A stretch of DNA of 35,119 nt from a virus (IMGVR_UViG_3300042308_000219:1-35119); one strand, 5' to 3'; positions 1-9,012 are shown, counted from the stretch's first letter. The notes: a model not told the origin generated them from the sequence alone. Numbers and translations: made by a program.

Positions 1-1015
1 TTTGTTTCTTGCTGGTGTCAACATGTTTGTTGAACCAAGGAATAGGTGTTGATTTAGGTGCGGGTTCCATGTACTTGATACCAATTTCGTTCAGTGCGTT
101 CTTGGCAGTGAAGTCCACAAAGTCTCTCAAGATGTTGGCGTTGAGTCCAATTACAGGACCAAACTTGAACAAGTAGTCAGCCCATTCTTTTTCTTCACGA
201 ATCACATCTAGGTACAGTTGGTATACTTCACGTTCGCATTCTGCTTTGACGGCAGCAAAGCGAGGATCCTCTTTCACAACTTGATTGATCAAGAACGCAG
301 TCCACTCCTTGTGCAAGATTTCGTCCTGCAAGATTAGTTGAATGATATTGCCGTTGCCAATAAAGATCTTGTTTTCTACCATGGCCAGGCTTGTGGCAAA
401 TGATACCATAAAGCGGAATGCTTCAAGAGCGTAGCTGGCATGTAATGCCATGTAAATTGCTCGGACATGTTCTTTTTCTGTAACTGCTTCACCTAGCTGT
501 TTGCGACAGTTGACCATGTGCAGTTCTTCGTAGTAGTTGCCCACACTTGATGCCATGTCTACAATTTCTTTGGTGTCGTGAATGGTGTTGAACACATCCT
601 TGGGCACGTTGTAGATGTTGCGAATGATGTGACTGTAACTGCGGCTATGGATGTTGGTTTCAAAAAATGTCCAGTTGTAAACCAAGGCTTCTAGTTCGGG
701 CAAACTCACCACAGGTGTAAAGATTTGACTTGGGCCACGACCTTGTAAACTATCCAGTGCTGTTTGACGCAGTAGGTTTGATGTAAAGATGTGTTTGACA
801 GTGTCTGACGCATCTTTAAAGTCTTGTGAGTCCTTGGTCAACGAGATCTCTTCAGGTATCCAGAAAAACCCACGTGCCTCTTGCTCATATTTGGCAATCT
901 TGTTGTACTTGACTTCTTCAAAGCGTTGAATAGTTACAGGACCTGCAGGATCTAGGAACATCTTGCGATTGAGATAGTCTGTTTTTGTTTTTAAATTGTA
1001 TTGTTGTTTACTCAT
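1..1015 (-). CDS. nrdB: Ribonucleotide reductase small (beta) subunit, C-terminus cut by window edge
   Basis: Class I ribonucleotide reductase radical-generating subunit. It houses the di-iron/tyrosyl radical site and partners NrdA to make dNTPs for phage DNA synthesis in the host cytoplasm. The reading frame starts at the ATG at 1013-1015 (MSKQQYNLKTKTDYLN) and runs open to base 1, giving about 338 residues with the C-terminal tail missing. Visible family signatures include FFWIPEEISLTKD near residue 50, the helix with EALVYNWTFFETNIHSRSY, EEVHM-type metal-ligand helices (YYEELHMVN) and LQDEILHKEWTAFLI. It lies directly downstream of a small gene and nrdA on the same strand, so nrdA-small gene-nrdB form one unit. 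No clear Shine-Dalgarno precedes it (TAATTAAAATG), so coupling to the upstream stop is likely. Family identity is secure. Confidence 0.95.
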   Translation of the reverse strand, partial: MSKQQYNLKTKTDYLNRKMFLDPAGPVTIQRFEEVKYNKIAKYEQEARGFFWIPEEISLTKDSQDFKDASDTVKHIFTSNLLRQTALDSLQGRGPSQIFTPVVSLPELEALVYNWTFFETNIHSRSYSHIIRNIYNVPKDVFNTIHDTKEIVDMASSVGNYYEELHMVNCRKQLGEAVTEKEHVRAIYMALHASYALEAFRFMVSFATSLAMVENKIFIGNGNIIQLILQDEILHKEWTAFLINQVVKEDPRFAAVKAECEREVYQLYLDVIREEKEWADYLFKFGPVIGLNANILRDFVDFTAKNALNEIGIKYMEPAPKSTPIPWFNKHVDTSKKQ

Positions 1016-1020
1016 TTTAA

Positions 1021-1212
1021 TTACCAGTGTCTGATTGTGTTGGCTATAATAAAGCCACAAGTTATAACATGTATTATAACCCAAAACGTTTTGAAGAACA
1101 AGGCTATTCGAGCTTCCTGAAGAGTCAGTATAGGCACATCAGGGCGATCATGATCTGATTCGCCCATCAAGTGCCCAGTGGCTCGTGCCCATATCTTTTC
1201 TAGACTGTTCAC
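1021..1212 (-). CDS. Small single-span membrane protein coupled to nrdA
   Basis: A 63-residue protein of unknown function inserted between nrdA and nrdB. It begins with GTG, and the GTGA overlaps the nrdA TGA stop, so translation is probably coupled. The N-terminal 35 residues are polar and charged; the C-terminal part, from about residue 38 (FFKTFWVIIHVITCGFIIAN), forms one hydrophobic segment that should span the inner membrane and ends in TIRHW. The stop lies 5 bases before the nrdB start. I do not recognise the family. The position suggests a protein made together with the reductase, but nothing in the sequence shows a role in nucleotide metabolism. Confidence 0.6.
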   Translation of the reverse strand: MNSLEKIWARATGHLMGESDHDRPDVPILTLQEARIALFFKTFWVIIHVITCGFIIANTIRHW

Positions 1213-3527
1213 AGTTTACAGCTTTCGCAGTCTTCCTCAAGATCAAAGTCAATCTCCTCCAGTGGAGCGGCCTCGTCGGCTTTTTGTTTTGATCCTGCTT
1301 TGTTGATTAGACTGTAGTAGAATGTTTTCAATCCCCAGTAGTGTGCCTGCATCAAGTTCTTGGCAATCAGGGTTGTGGGGACTTTACGGTCAGCAAAGTG
1401 TGCAGGGTTGTAGAATGTGTTTGTGCTAATGGACTGATCAATGTAGGCTGCTAACACAGCCGCTGTCTTTAAGTATCCGTCACAGTCTTTCTGTGCCCAC
1501 ATCTGTTGATACTTGTTTTTCAACTTGTGATATTCAGGCACCACCTGTGTTAGTGAGCCTGCCTTGGATTCTTTTACAGAAATGAGACTCATGGGCATTT
1601 CAATACCATTGGTTGAGTTGATTACTACAGAGCTACTCTCCACAGGAGCAATGGCCATTTGTGTGGCATTGCGCACACCATAACTGCGCATCTCTGCACG
1701 TAGGCCTTCCCAATTCAGTTCAGGAGTAAAGTCTGTAAGTTCGTTAACACCCTTGGCCCGTAGTTCCCAGGGAAAGACGCCTTTGCCATAACGTGTTTTA
1801 TCAGAGTCTTTGCAACGGCCACGTTCCTTGGCCAGCTCAACTGACGCTTCTGTTAGGTAGTAGGCTTGGTGTTCCATCCACGTCTTGACTTCAGCCAGGG
1901 AGTCTCGCTCTCCGTACTGGAGGCTTCGCTTGGCGTGCCAGTAGGCAAGGTTGGTGACTCCGATTCCCAGTGGTCTAATTTCGTCGTTGGAGAGTTTAGA
2001 CTGGATGGAAAGAAAATCTTGATAGTCAAGAATGTTATTGAGGCTACGATGCAGTATGCGGCAAGCACGGCGCATGTCTTCTGGGTTACGGAACGCACCC
2101 CAATTGATTGAGCCCAGTGTGCAAAGTGCAATACGACCAGACTCGTCATCCAGACGTTTAAAGGATTTAGTAGGTAAAAGAATTTCACAGCAAAGATTAC
2201 TCTGGTAAATTGTATGATACTCAGGATCAAATGGTCCTTGATTCATAACATTGTCAACAAACACAAGATAGATACGTCCTGTATCTGTGCGTTCTTTTAA
2301 GATGCCCGACTTAAATACTTCTTCGGCGCTCATGGTCTTTGTTCTTAAATCAGTACGCTTTTCGTATTCGCAATAGAGCTGTTCAAACCGTTCTGTGTTT
2401 GAGTAGAAAGCCTCATATAAATCTGGAACTTCATTTGGATCAAAGAATGTTATTTGTTCTTTGTTTTTAAATCGTCTCCAGAAGAAAGCACTAAGCACAA
2501 CCCCATAATCCATATGACGCACTCGGGTTTCTTCTGTTCCTTGGTTGTTCTTAAGTACAATAAGATCATCAAACTGATGATGCCAAATAGGATAAAAAAC
2601 AGTAGCACTTGCATTACGAATACCTCCCTGTGAACATGATCGTAAATCACCGAACCATTTTTTCAGGAAAGGTATCATACCTGTGTGCATAATCTCACCA
2701 CCACGGATGGGACTACCCAACGGACGCAATCGTCCAATCTCTAAACCAATGCCTGCACGTTTGCTGGCATACTTGGCCATCATTTCCCCGGACGCGAAAA
2801 TACTGTCCAGATCATCATCCGAGCGAATAAGAACACAACTACTAAACTGTTTAGTAGGCGTTCCCAAGCCGGCAAGGACTGGAGTTGCAAGAGTGAAGAG
2901 TCCATCACTGGCTGCTTGGTAATACTCTTTGATGTAGCGCATTCTCGCTGAGTTCGGTTCTTCTGCGTGAAATACAGTAGCGGCCGCGACCATGTATCTA
3001 ATTTGTGGAGTTTCATATATTTGTTTAGTACTACGGTTCTTGACCAAGTACTTCTCTATTAATTGTTCAATTGCCGCATATGAATATGTTTCGTCCTTGG
3101 AGTGATCCAGCATGTCGTTCATGCGATTCCAATCTTCTTCCGAATACCACTCTAACAATTCAGGAGTGTATAATCCAGTGGCCACATTGATTTTTACTAT
3201 TTCATACAGGTGCGGTGGAGTATAACTTCCGTACACATCTTTGCGTAACATACTGAGTCTTTGTTTGCCTGCAACAAACTGATAGTTGGTGTGCCCTACA
3301 TCAGGATTTGATTCCACATCAATGAGGTCTACTATGGCTCTTAGTGTGATTTCGTCAATTTCTTTGGTGGTAATTCCATCGTAAAAATGCAACTGTGCTT
3401 TAATCTCTACCATGCTCTGACTTACGTCTGCTGTGCCTGCACAGATTTTGGCAATTTGTGTCTGCCACTTTTCCAATGCCAAAGGCTCCCGCTGCCCTGA
3501 GCGTTTTACAACTGTTATTATTTTCAT
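1209..3527 (-). CDS. nrdA: Ribonucleoside-diphosphate reductase large (alpha) subunit
   Basis: Catalytic subunit of class Ia ribonucleotide reductase (772 aa, close to the usual 760-780). It reduces NDPs to dNDPs with NrdB. The N-terminus is an ATP-cone-like region (KIITVVKRSGQREPL). Active-site residues can be matched to the E. coli enzyme: C231 (FSSCVLI), N444/C446/E448 in SNLCCEILLPT, and C469 (IALCTLGSIN). The C-terminal redox pair is C767-E-S-C770. The ATG at 3525-3527 follows AGTAGGAG, a good ribosome-binding site. It starts 7 bases after the upstream gene's stop. A TACAAATA sequence at 3541-3548 (one mismatch to the T4 late motif) lies 13 bases upstream, so it may have its own promoter as well as read-through from the fibre gene. 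Confidence 0.97.
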   Translation of the reverse strand: MKIITVVKRSGQREPLALEKWQTQIAKICAGTADVSQSMVEIKAQLHFYDGITTKEIDEITLRAIVDLIDVESNPDVGHTNYQFVAGKQRLSMLRKDVYGSYTPPHLYEIVKINVATGLYTPELLEWYSEEDWNRMNDMLDHSKDETYSYAAIEQLIEKYLVKNRSTKQIYETPQIRYMVAAATVFHAEEPNSARMRYIKEYYQAASDGLFTLATPVLAGLGTPTKQFSSCVLIRSDDDLDSIFASGEMMAKYASKRAGIGLEIGRLRPLGSPIRGGEIMHTGMIPFLKKWFGDLRSCSQGGIRNASATVFYPIWHHQFDDLIVLKNNQGTEETRVRHMDYGVVLSAFFWRRFKNKEQITFFDPNEVPDLYEAFYSNTERFEQLYCEYEKRTDLRTKTMSAEEVFKSGILKERTDTGRIYLVFVDNVMNQGPFDPEYHTIYQSNLCCEILLPTKSFKRLDDESGRIALCTLGSINWGAFRNPEDMRRACRILHRSLNNILDYQDFLSIQSKLSNDEIRPLGIGVTNLAYWHAKRSLQYGERDSLAEVKTWMEHQAYYLTEASVELAKERGRCKDSDKTRYGKGVFPWELRAKGVNELTDFTPELNWEGLRAEMRSYGVRNATQMAIAPVESSSVVINSTNGIEMPMSLISVKESKAGSLTQVVPEYHKLKNKYQQMWAQKDCDGYLKTAAVLAAYIDQSISTNTFYNPAHFADRKVPTTLIAKNLMQAHYWGLKTFYYSLINKAGSKQKADEAAPLEEIDFDLEEDCESCKL

Positions 3528-3534
3528 TCTACTC

Positions 3535-3960
3535 CTACTTTATTTGTAGTTTTATTTGGTTTTGTGTTATCTGATGTCGTGTCTTTTTGGGACTCTGGTT
3601 GATATTTACGACAGTGTCTCGGTCCCAATTCAATATATATTTCTCTTGAGTTGTCAGGACTAAATTGTCGCTATCTGCCTCTACAAGCACCGCGTCTTGC
3701 AGATCTGGTCTATCAACTATAGCTATAGTATACATGATTCCCAGGCCGCGAGCAAGAGAACAGTAAGTGTTATCTTCAAGTAGTTGCCAAGGATCTGGCC
3801 AATTTGCTCGATCATCCCAGTGCAAATGGTAAGGTTGCCAAGGGGTGTTGAACCACCATGTGTTGATGTCTTTTACCACAACATCAACATCTCCGATTTC
3901 ACAGCGGCGACGAAGTTCTGACCAGGAGGCGAGTCTCTCGCCAAATGTTTTGGGCCACAT
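3535..3960 (-). CDS. Conserved phage protein of unknown function (fibre-linked)
   Basis: A 141-residue protein rich in Trp and Asp (WWFNTPWQPYHLHWDD, WPDPWQLL), with no signal peptide or membrane segment. Its start overlaps the TAA stop of the fibre gene upstream (TAATG), so it is likely translated with it. From memory, similar short proteins beginning with a WPKTF-like motif sit beside Mtd-N-type fibre genes in marine T4-like phages. That pairing suggests a fibre assembly or accessory role, which is inference. No enzyme motif is visible. The C-terminus is Gln/Lys-rich and contains a TACAAATA sequence (3541-3548) that may serve nrdA. Confidence 0.75.
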   Translation of the reverse strand: MWPKTFGERLASWSELRRRCEIGDVDVVVKDINTWWFNTPWQPYHLHWDDRANWPDPWQLLEDNTYCSLARGLGIMYTIAIVDRPDLQDAVLVEADSDNLVLTTQEKYILNWDRDTVVNINQSPKKTRHQITQNQIKLQIK

Positions 3961-5741
3961 TAAGATAGGTGTGTGATTGAATATTTAATTGTACCATCAT
4001 CACCGGTGCTGGATGATGTGTAAGATACAGTTACATTGCCGCCTGCGGCAGCGGCAGATAGTGTGATTCCAGTTGAAGAATTTTCTGCATAATCATCTGA
4101 ATAAGTGAATCCAGTACCAGATATAATACTCATTGTACCACTTCGATAGCTGGCGCTTCTTGTGATAGTATAGTCAACGTTGAATGCCACAATGGGATCA
4201 CTCAGTCCTGTGTTGACCACAAACAAGTCTTCTGTTGTGGCATCTGTTAACACATCTGCTACGCCGGTGGTACGAGTGTACTCACCCAGTTGCATTTGAT
4301 TAGCAATGGTGTCATTGGCTGTGCCGTCAATAATATAGCTGATGCCACGAATGTTCATGCCCAGCACAACAGATCCGGTGTTGTTTAATGCAATGCGAGG
4401 ATGACTGACTGAATCAGCAGTTGTGCGTTCAAATAGATCACCAACACTGATATTGTTGTCAGCATCTATGTCAATTATTGGCCGTGTTACAATACCTAAG
4501 AATATGTTGCCAACATCATAGAAAATGTTGTATGCAGATGCATTTAGTGTGGCACCTGTGATCACAATGCCTTCGTGATAGATATTGTCAAAAATGTTTT
4601 CTACAATTCTCACTCCTGTTGGTTCGGTGTCCAACATAATGCCCTGGAACAATGTGTCAAAGTATCCATTGCTAATTGTACAACCCTTGATCACATTGGC
4701 AGTCATGATACCATAGGTTGCTCCACTAAATTTACATCCAGTAAAATTAACTTGTACACACGGCAAACTTGGACTGCTGTTAAAATGCACACACGCCAAT
4801 GCGTCTAGTTCTGTGTTGCCATCAGCCGTGGTAAACGGTCCTTGAAAATTCACCTGCTCAAAACTCACTTGACTGCTGCGGTCAACCAAACACACATTGT
4901 GTAGCACTGTGGTTCCGTTGCCTTGATTGGCAGTTTTTACTGCCATGTTAATCATTTCAATATTTTGTGGCGGGAGAGCACCATTGGTACCAATGCTTGC
5001 TCCGGTTTGCTGTAAACTGTCTGCTGTTTGTATCACATACTCTGGCAAGTCTTGTTGTTCCCAATAGGTGGTGTTTGTTGGGGCAATAGGACTTCCTGGA
5101 CTGGTAGGATCTTCAGCTGGTACTACTGACTTAGATCGATAATAGTTGCCATTAACTGTGTAATAAACCATTACACCCGACGCATATGGTGTCAATGTCA
5201 CCCAGTCGTTGACCTGGAAACTGATAATGCTAGAGTCTGAGCCTTCGCCGTACAATTGCGCAAATGGTGGCACAAGAATAGTGCCAGTTACTAGATACGT
5301 ACCTGCAGGGAAAAACAAACTTCTACGAATTTGTGTGTTGGTCTGGCGGCAATATATCTGATACAATGCACGATTAATAGCGGCAGTGTCGTCGGTTACT
5401 CCGTCGCCTGTTGCCCCAAAATCTGTAACAATAGCATAGCTGTCTAATCGAGCTTGAATGCTTTGTGTTACTGGGTTGCCTGATGTAGCTCCTGTTTGTA
5501 CTGTGTATCCAGCCGCATCTCCTTGATAGGTATAAGCAGTGACATAACTCAGCAGGTCCGAAAACTCTGTTAGTACTTCGGTGTTGCCAACAACTGGGGC
5601 GCCTTCGGCAAGCTCACCATTGCCAATGTATAATTTGCGTTCATCAATGGCCCAGCCAAGTTCAGCGCCAGCCAGTGGTTGTGGTAGATCCTGTGCAAGA
5701 CCTTTGCGTTGGGTAATTCTAGATATTTGTAAAATGGCCAC
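3960..5741 (-). CDS. Tail fibre / tailspike with pectate-lyase-type beta-helix
   Basis: A 593-residue virion receptor-binding or depolymerase protein. Residues 1-60 (ILQISRITQRKGL, LAGAELGWAIDERKLYIGNG) match the N-terminal module seen on many marine phage fibres (major-tropism-determinant N-terminal type), probably the baseplate attachment part. From about residue 107 the FGATGDGVTDDTAAINRAL segment is the signature of the pectate-lyase superfamily right-handed beta-helix. The middle is Asn/Gly/Thr-rich with beta-helix rungs; the C-terminal 100 residues look like a beta-rich tip. The start is GTG at 5739-5741, supported by GAGGAA 6 bases upstream; the next in-frame ATG would remove the N-terminal module. 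A CTAAATA late-promoter motif lies 22 bases upstream. Catalytic activity on a polysaccharide is possible but not demonstrable here. Confidence 0.88.
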   Translation of the reverse strand: MAILQISRITQRKGLAQDLPQPLAGAELGWAIDERKLYIGNGELAEGAPVVGNTEVLTEFSDLLSYVTAYTYQGDAAGYTVQTGATSGNPVTQSIQARLDSYAIVTDFGATGDGVTDDTAAINRALYQIYCRQTNTQIRRSLFFPAGTYLVTGTILVPPFAQLYGEGSDSSIISFQVNDWVTLTPYASGVMVYYTVNGNYYRSKSVVPAEDPTSPGSPIAPTNTTYWEQQDLPEYVIQTADSLQQTGASIGTNGALPPQNIEMINMAVKTANQGNGTTVLHNVCLVDRSSQVSFEQVNFQGPFTTADGNTELDALACVHFNSSPSLPCVQVNFTGCKFSGATYGIMTANVIKGCTISNGYFDTLFQGIMLDTEPTGVRIVENIFDNIYHEGIVITGATLNASAYNIFYDVGNIFLGIVTRPIIDIDADNNISVGDLFERTTADSVSHPRIALNNTGSVVLGMNIRGISYIIDGTANDTIANQMQLGEYTRTTGVADVLTDATTEDLFVVNTGLSDPIVAFNVDYTITRSASYRSGTMSIISGTGFTYSDDYAENSSTGITLSAAAAGGNVTVSYTSSSTGDDGTIKYSITHLS

Positions 5742-5758
5742 GATGATTCCTCAATTGA

Positions 5759-6475
5759 TCACGTATTTAGCAGATAATACTGTTCAACCTTGCGCCACCA
5801 CAAATCTCTATATTTGTCAAATTCTGCGCCCTCTAGCACAAACTCTTGATATTCTGGGGGTTTAATGATGTTGAACTGATCATCAAGATCAGGTTTCACA
5901 CACATTAAAATAACGCCCTTGCGTATTCGAGTGCCGTGCAATTCATTATGTGCTTCGGCATAGGCGCATAACTGTACAAAATAGTCTTCAATCCATTCAC
6001 GCTTTTTGGGCTTGTTGGTTTGTTTGTAGTCCAGAATTGATTCTTCGTTCAAATGTATGCCAGCGCCATCTGTTGTGCCTGCATAGATACTGGGAAAGTA
6101 CAGCGGAACTTCAATTCCCCAGAACTCTGACACATTTCGTAGTCCCTTGTCCACAACAACTTTGGCCATGGCATGACTGGGCCAGGTGTAGGGATTTGAT
6201 CCAGGGTCTTTGATTGCACCATCACGCACATACTGTTCAAGATACGTGTGCATGCGTGTGCCACGATTGGCAGCTTCTGTTGTGATCTGTTGTGCTTTTT
6301 CTACGCCCACACTCTTGCGCCAGCGATTTAATGCTTCTATCTTGTCCTGACTTTTGGTTTTGTCAAGTATGGTTGTTACACTGGGTAAGTTATTGCCATC
6401 CGGTGTGGCATAGAATCGTTTGCCCTCTAGTACCACACGAGGAATAGGTTTGTAATCAAATTTTGGGTTGTACAT
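5759..6475 (-). CDS. RecB-like PD-(D/E)XK nuclease
   Basis: A 238-residue protein with the ordered motifs of a RecB/Cas4-type PD-(D/E)XK nuclease: a conserved His in GTRMHTYLEQY (H76), a glutamate in WGIEVPLY (E122), Asp136 in YAGTTDGAG, the D149-Y-K151 catalytic pair in SILDYKQT, and a Q-x3-Y helix (VQLCAYAEA). This fold cuts DNA with two metal ions; in T4-like phages such enzymes are usually annotated as exonucleases acting in recombination or host-DNA degradation. The four-cysteine [4Fe-4S] signature of Cas4 is absent (only two scattered Cys), so it is not an obvious client of the nearby Fe-S genes. Its ATG directly follows the TAA stop of the upstream radical SAM gene, making it the last gene of that operon. 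Confidence 0.85.
   Translation of the reverse strand: MYNPKFDYKPIPRVVLEGKRFYATPDGNNLPSVTTILDKTKSQDKIEALNRWRKSVGVEKAQQITTEAANRGTRMHTYLEQYVRDGAIKDPGSNPYTWPSHAMAKVVVDKGLRNVSEFWGIEVPLYFPSIYAGTTDGAGIHLNEESILDYKQTNKPKKREWIEDYFVQLCAYAEAHNELHGTRIRKGVILMCVKPDLDDQFNIIKPPEYQEFVLEGAEFDKYRDLWWRKVEQYYLLNT
5764..5770 (-). promoter_or_regulatory. Late promoter motif for the tailspike gene
   Basis: CTAAATA on the minus strand, embedded in the last codons of the nuclease gene. It is followed by a 22-base leader carrying GAGGAA before the GTG start of the tailspike. It matches the TATAAATA/CTAAATA late-promoter type of T4-like phages and recurs before several late genes in this window. Confidence 0.55.
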
Positions 6476-7792
6476 TTAGTTTAGATCGCTGAGGCCAGTG
6501 GAAATATCATACACTGGTAAGGTAATGTTGGTATTGTTAAAGTGAGTGTGATAGGTTTGCTGATCGTTATGAGACAGTAGTCCATACAGTTTTGAATTTA
6601 AAACAAAACTGTTTGTACCGGTTCGTTTGTCGTAATCGGCGCTGAATTTCAAGTAGTCATCAAATATTGATCTCGGAGTCACTTGGTCTGACTGCAACAG
6701 CAATAACATGCTTTTGAAGTATTCATGTTGTACTTTGGTTGTGGTATATTTTGTAAAGAAAGGATGTGCCACTGCTGTTTGTAAAATTGAAATCAGTTGT
6801 GGTCTATACTCCTGTGGCAGTGATTCTACCATCAATGCCAATGGCCGATTTATGTGTGTGGTTTGCAACCAAATTTCTATGTTGTTTTCGTTACACCAGT
6901 TGTACCAATAATCTAACCATTCTACAATGTAAAATATATTGTTAAGACTGAATACTGGTGTTATCAATAAATCGTATTTGCCGGGATAGTTTTTTCTAAC
7001 ATACAAAAATTCATCTAGGCTTGATTGTACCTTGCCGAATTTTGCAGGCCAACGAACATAATGATAGTTTTCGTTTATGCTGTCAATACTGGCCAAGAAA
7101 AATATATTTCTAAACTGCAACAATTTATTACGCAACTCTTCAAGATTGATTACTAGGCTTGTGGTAATTCTAATGGACGTTGTGGCAGCCAGATCTTGAT
7201 CAATCATCCAGTCTAGCAATTTAATAAATCCAGCTTGTAACATGGTTTCTCCACCAATGGGGTGAAGAATAAAATTATCAGTTTGGCTGTGTTTGTCAAC
7301 GATCATGGCAGTCATTTGCTGCCAATACATGGCATTGTCCGAGATATCTACATCCAAACCAGGCTCAGATGGCACACGCATTTTTTCTGACCAATAACTA
7401 CTGTCAAAGCTGTTGCAACTTCTGCAGGCCAAATTACAACGATTAGAAAATTTCATGCCAACCTGAAGATCGGCTGGTTTTTTATCCTGTTCAAACTTGT
7501 TCAATTGTTCAGGTGAGAAGTCTATTAGATATTTGATTCGTTCACTTTGAGCACCATTTTTTTCAATTGTGCCACACAGATGACAGGCTGCTGGCAACTT
7601 TTTGTTTTCAATGTCTGTTTGTAAACTGTTTATGAATTCATTATCTAGTTCTAGATCAGTGTACGAAGTGTCTAGATTACAACATACTGTTATTTTTAGT
7701 TTTTCTTGTTGAATTCTATAATCATAATTGTTGTAAGGGCTTACACACAGATGGGGACGATCCTTAATCCACTGTATTTTGTTTTCAATCAT
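6476..7792 (-). CDS. Radical SAM enzyme A, with N-terminal cysteine module
   Basis: A 438-residue radical SAM protein. The [4Fe-4S]/SAM motif is C119-NLA-C123-RS-C126 (CxxxCxxC), followed by a GGE motif (PIGGETML). Ahead of it lies a cysteine module at C16, C37-C38 and C70-HL-C73, with the same spacing as in the radical SAM proteins at 15522 and 17506. This probably binds an auxiliary Fe-S cluster, although classical SPASM/twitch domains sit at the C-terminus. The C-terminal 150 residues have no cysteine cluster and match nothing I know. Its ATG immediately follows the iscA TAA stop, placing it in the iscU-iscA operon. The substrate is unknown; members with auxiliary clusters often modify peptides or proteins, which is only a family expectation. 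Confidence 0.85.
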   Translation of the reverse strand: MIENKIQWIKDRPHLCVSPYNNYDYRIQQEKLKITVCCNLDTSYTDLELDNEFINSLQTDIENKKLPAACHLCGTIEKNGAQSERIKYLIDFSPEQLNKFEQDKKPADLQVGMKFSNRCNLACRSCNSFDSSYWSEKMRVPSEPGLDVDISDNAMYWQQMTAMIVDKHSQTDNFILHPIGGETMLQAGFIKLLDWMIDQDLAATTSIRITTSLVINLEELRNKLLQFRNIFFLASIDSINENYHYVRWPAKFGKVQSSLDEFLYVRKNYPGKYDLLITPVFSLNNIFYIVEWLDYWYNWCNENNIEIWLQTTHINRPLALMVESLPQEYRPQLISILQTAVAHPFFTKYTTTKVQHEYFKSMLLLLQSDQVTPRSIFDDYLKFSADYDKRTGTNSFVLNSKLYGLLSHNDQQTYHTHFNNTNITLPVYDISTGLSDLN

Positions 7793-8116
7793 TTAAACTC
7801 TGAAACTTTCTCCACATCCACAGCGGTCACGTTCGTTCTTGTTGATAAATTCAAATCCTTCATTGAGTCCGTTGCGTTTGAAATCAATAATCATGCCGTC
7901 AAGATAGGGTATGTTCTTGGGATCTACAAATATCCTAATTCCATTGCTATCGTAGTGTCTAACACAATGCAAGTTGGGATTGTCTACATATTCTAGCACA
8001 TAGGCCAAGCCTGAACAACCTGTGGTTCTAACACCCACTTGAATACCCTGACCTTTGCCACGTTTGGCAATGCTCTTTAGTATCTTATTGGCTGCTATAT
8101 CTGTTACTGTGATCAT
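7793..8116 (-). CDS. iscA: A-type iron-sulphur carrier, IscA-like
   Basis: A 107-residue HesB/IscA-family protein, the usual length for the family. A-type carriers take Fe-S clusters from the scaffold and deliver them to apo-enzymes. The three invariant cysteines are present: C34 in TTGCSG, and C99 and C101 in the C-terminal CGCGESF. The start ATG overlaps the stop of the upstream radical SAM gene (ATGA), and its own stop abuts the next radical SAM start, so it is sandwiched between two putative cluster clients in one transcript. The sequence resembles the bacterial ISC-operon IscA more than SufA or ErpA in my reading (GVRTTGCSGLAYVLEY), though these paralogues are hard to separate by eye. 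HesB-like proteins have been reported in marine phages. Confidence 0.92.
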   Translation of the reverse strand: MITVTDIAANKILKSIAKRGKGQGIQVGVRTTGCSGLAYVLEYVDNPNLHCVRHYDSNGIRIFVDPKNIPYLDGMIIDFKRNGLNEGFEFINKNERDRCGCGESFRV

Positions 8117-9012
8117 ACTGCAACATCGTCTTTCTTCCAGTTCTTTTTCAAGTTGGTAAAAGTAATAGGCTTGTAGTCATAGGATTCAGGGCAAAACTTA
8201 CATTGATCAATCATGTTGTCAATATTGCCCAAGAACTCAGCACCACGGGTGTCAAACTCGTCAATGGTCAGTGGCCGGTAACCTCTCATTAACAAGCGGT
8301 CTTCGTCTGAAATATCAAATTGATACTGATCATCAAATTCAGGCATCAAGGCAGCCGGACCACACTTGTAGATCTTGCCACGAATCATGTGATAGTTCTT
8401 AAAGCGAGCAAACGCACAGTTGTCATGTGCCTTGACAGGATCACTGTTGTACAGTCCGAATCGGCCATTGGGCAATTCTAATATGTTGCTTTGCACAAAT
8501 TTGTTACTCATCCAGGCATGCACATAGTTTTTGTTTACATCGGTGAACTGAAAGTCTGAACCAATGGGATGTGTAGGATCACTGGTTTCCACAATAGGTG
8601 CGGTTAGAAAGTTTCTAATGCGTGAAAAGATTTCTTCTTTATCGTCTGGATTGTGTATACTGATGCCGATCCAGTGCCCTTGACCGTTGCCCAGTGCTTC
8701 ATACAAGCCCTTGACCTGGTCAATGCGTGTGCCGTTGCTTTGTATTTGCACACCTGAATGATCTGGCCACAGGCGTTTTAATCCCTCAACCCACTTGTTG
8801 ATTTCTGGATTGAGCAAGGGCTCGCCGCCAAGTATAACAGGATGACGGATGTCAATTTTCTCTGCCCAGCGTTCTAGTATAGGACCGTATTCGTCCCAAC
8901 TTTGCCATCCAGAGAATTTATAATTGTTGTAGCGATTACAGCCAGTGCAGGTCAAGTTACAAACGTTTGTAACATAAAATTCCAGTTTATCAATTAAGAT
9001 GCGTTTGGTCAT
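8113..9012 (-). CDS. Radical SAM enzyme B, with C-terminal SPASM/twitch-like cysteines
   Basis: A 299-residue radical SAM protein. The core motif is C18-NLT-C22-TG-C25, followed by GGEP at residues 62-65 and an ISIHNPDD strand. Its extra cysteines are C-terminal (C199, C217, C271-KF-C274), the layout of a SPASM/twitch auxiliary cluster, which sets it apart from the three other radical SAM proteins here. I chose the ATG at 9010-9012, which leaves a 23-base overlap with iscU. In-frame ATGs at 9028-9030 and 9058-9060 would add 6 or 16 residues but overlap iscU further, and the extra residues precede the first predicted strand. The stop overlaps the iscA start (ATGA). Probably a protein- or peptide-modifying enzyme; substrate unknown. 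Confidence 0.85.
   Translation of the reverse strand: MTKRILIDKLEFYVTNVCNLTCTGCNRYNNYKFSGWQSWDEYGPILERWAEKIDIRHPVILGGEPLLNPEINKWVEGLKRLWPDHSGVQIQSNGTRIDQVKGLYEALGNGQGHWIGISIHNPDDKEEIFSRIRNFLTAPIVETSDPTHPIGSDFQFTDVNKNYVHAWMSNKFVQSNILELPNGRFGLYNSDPVKAHDNCAFARFKNYHMIRGKIYKCGPAALMPEFDDQYQFDISDEDRLLMRGYRPLTIDEFDTRGAEFLGNIDNMIDQCKFCPESYDYKPITFTNLKKNWKKDDVAV

Noticed and set aside
5759-6475. Cas4-like Fe-S nuclease
   Set aside because: Only two scattered cysteines are present, so the four-cysteine cluster signature is missing; it is better called a plain RecB-like nuclease.
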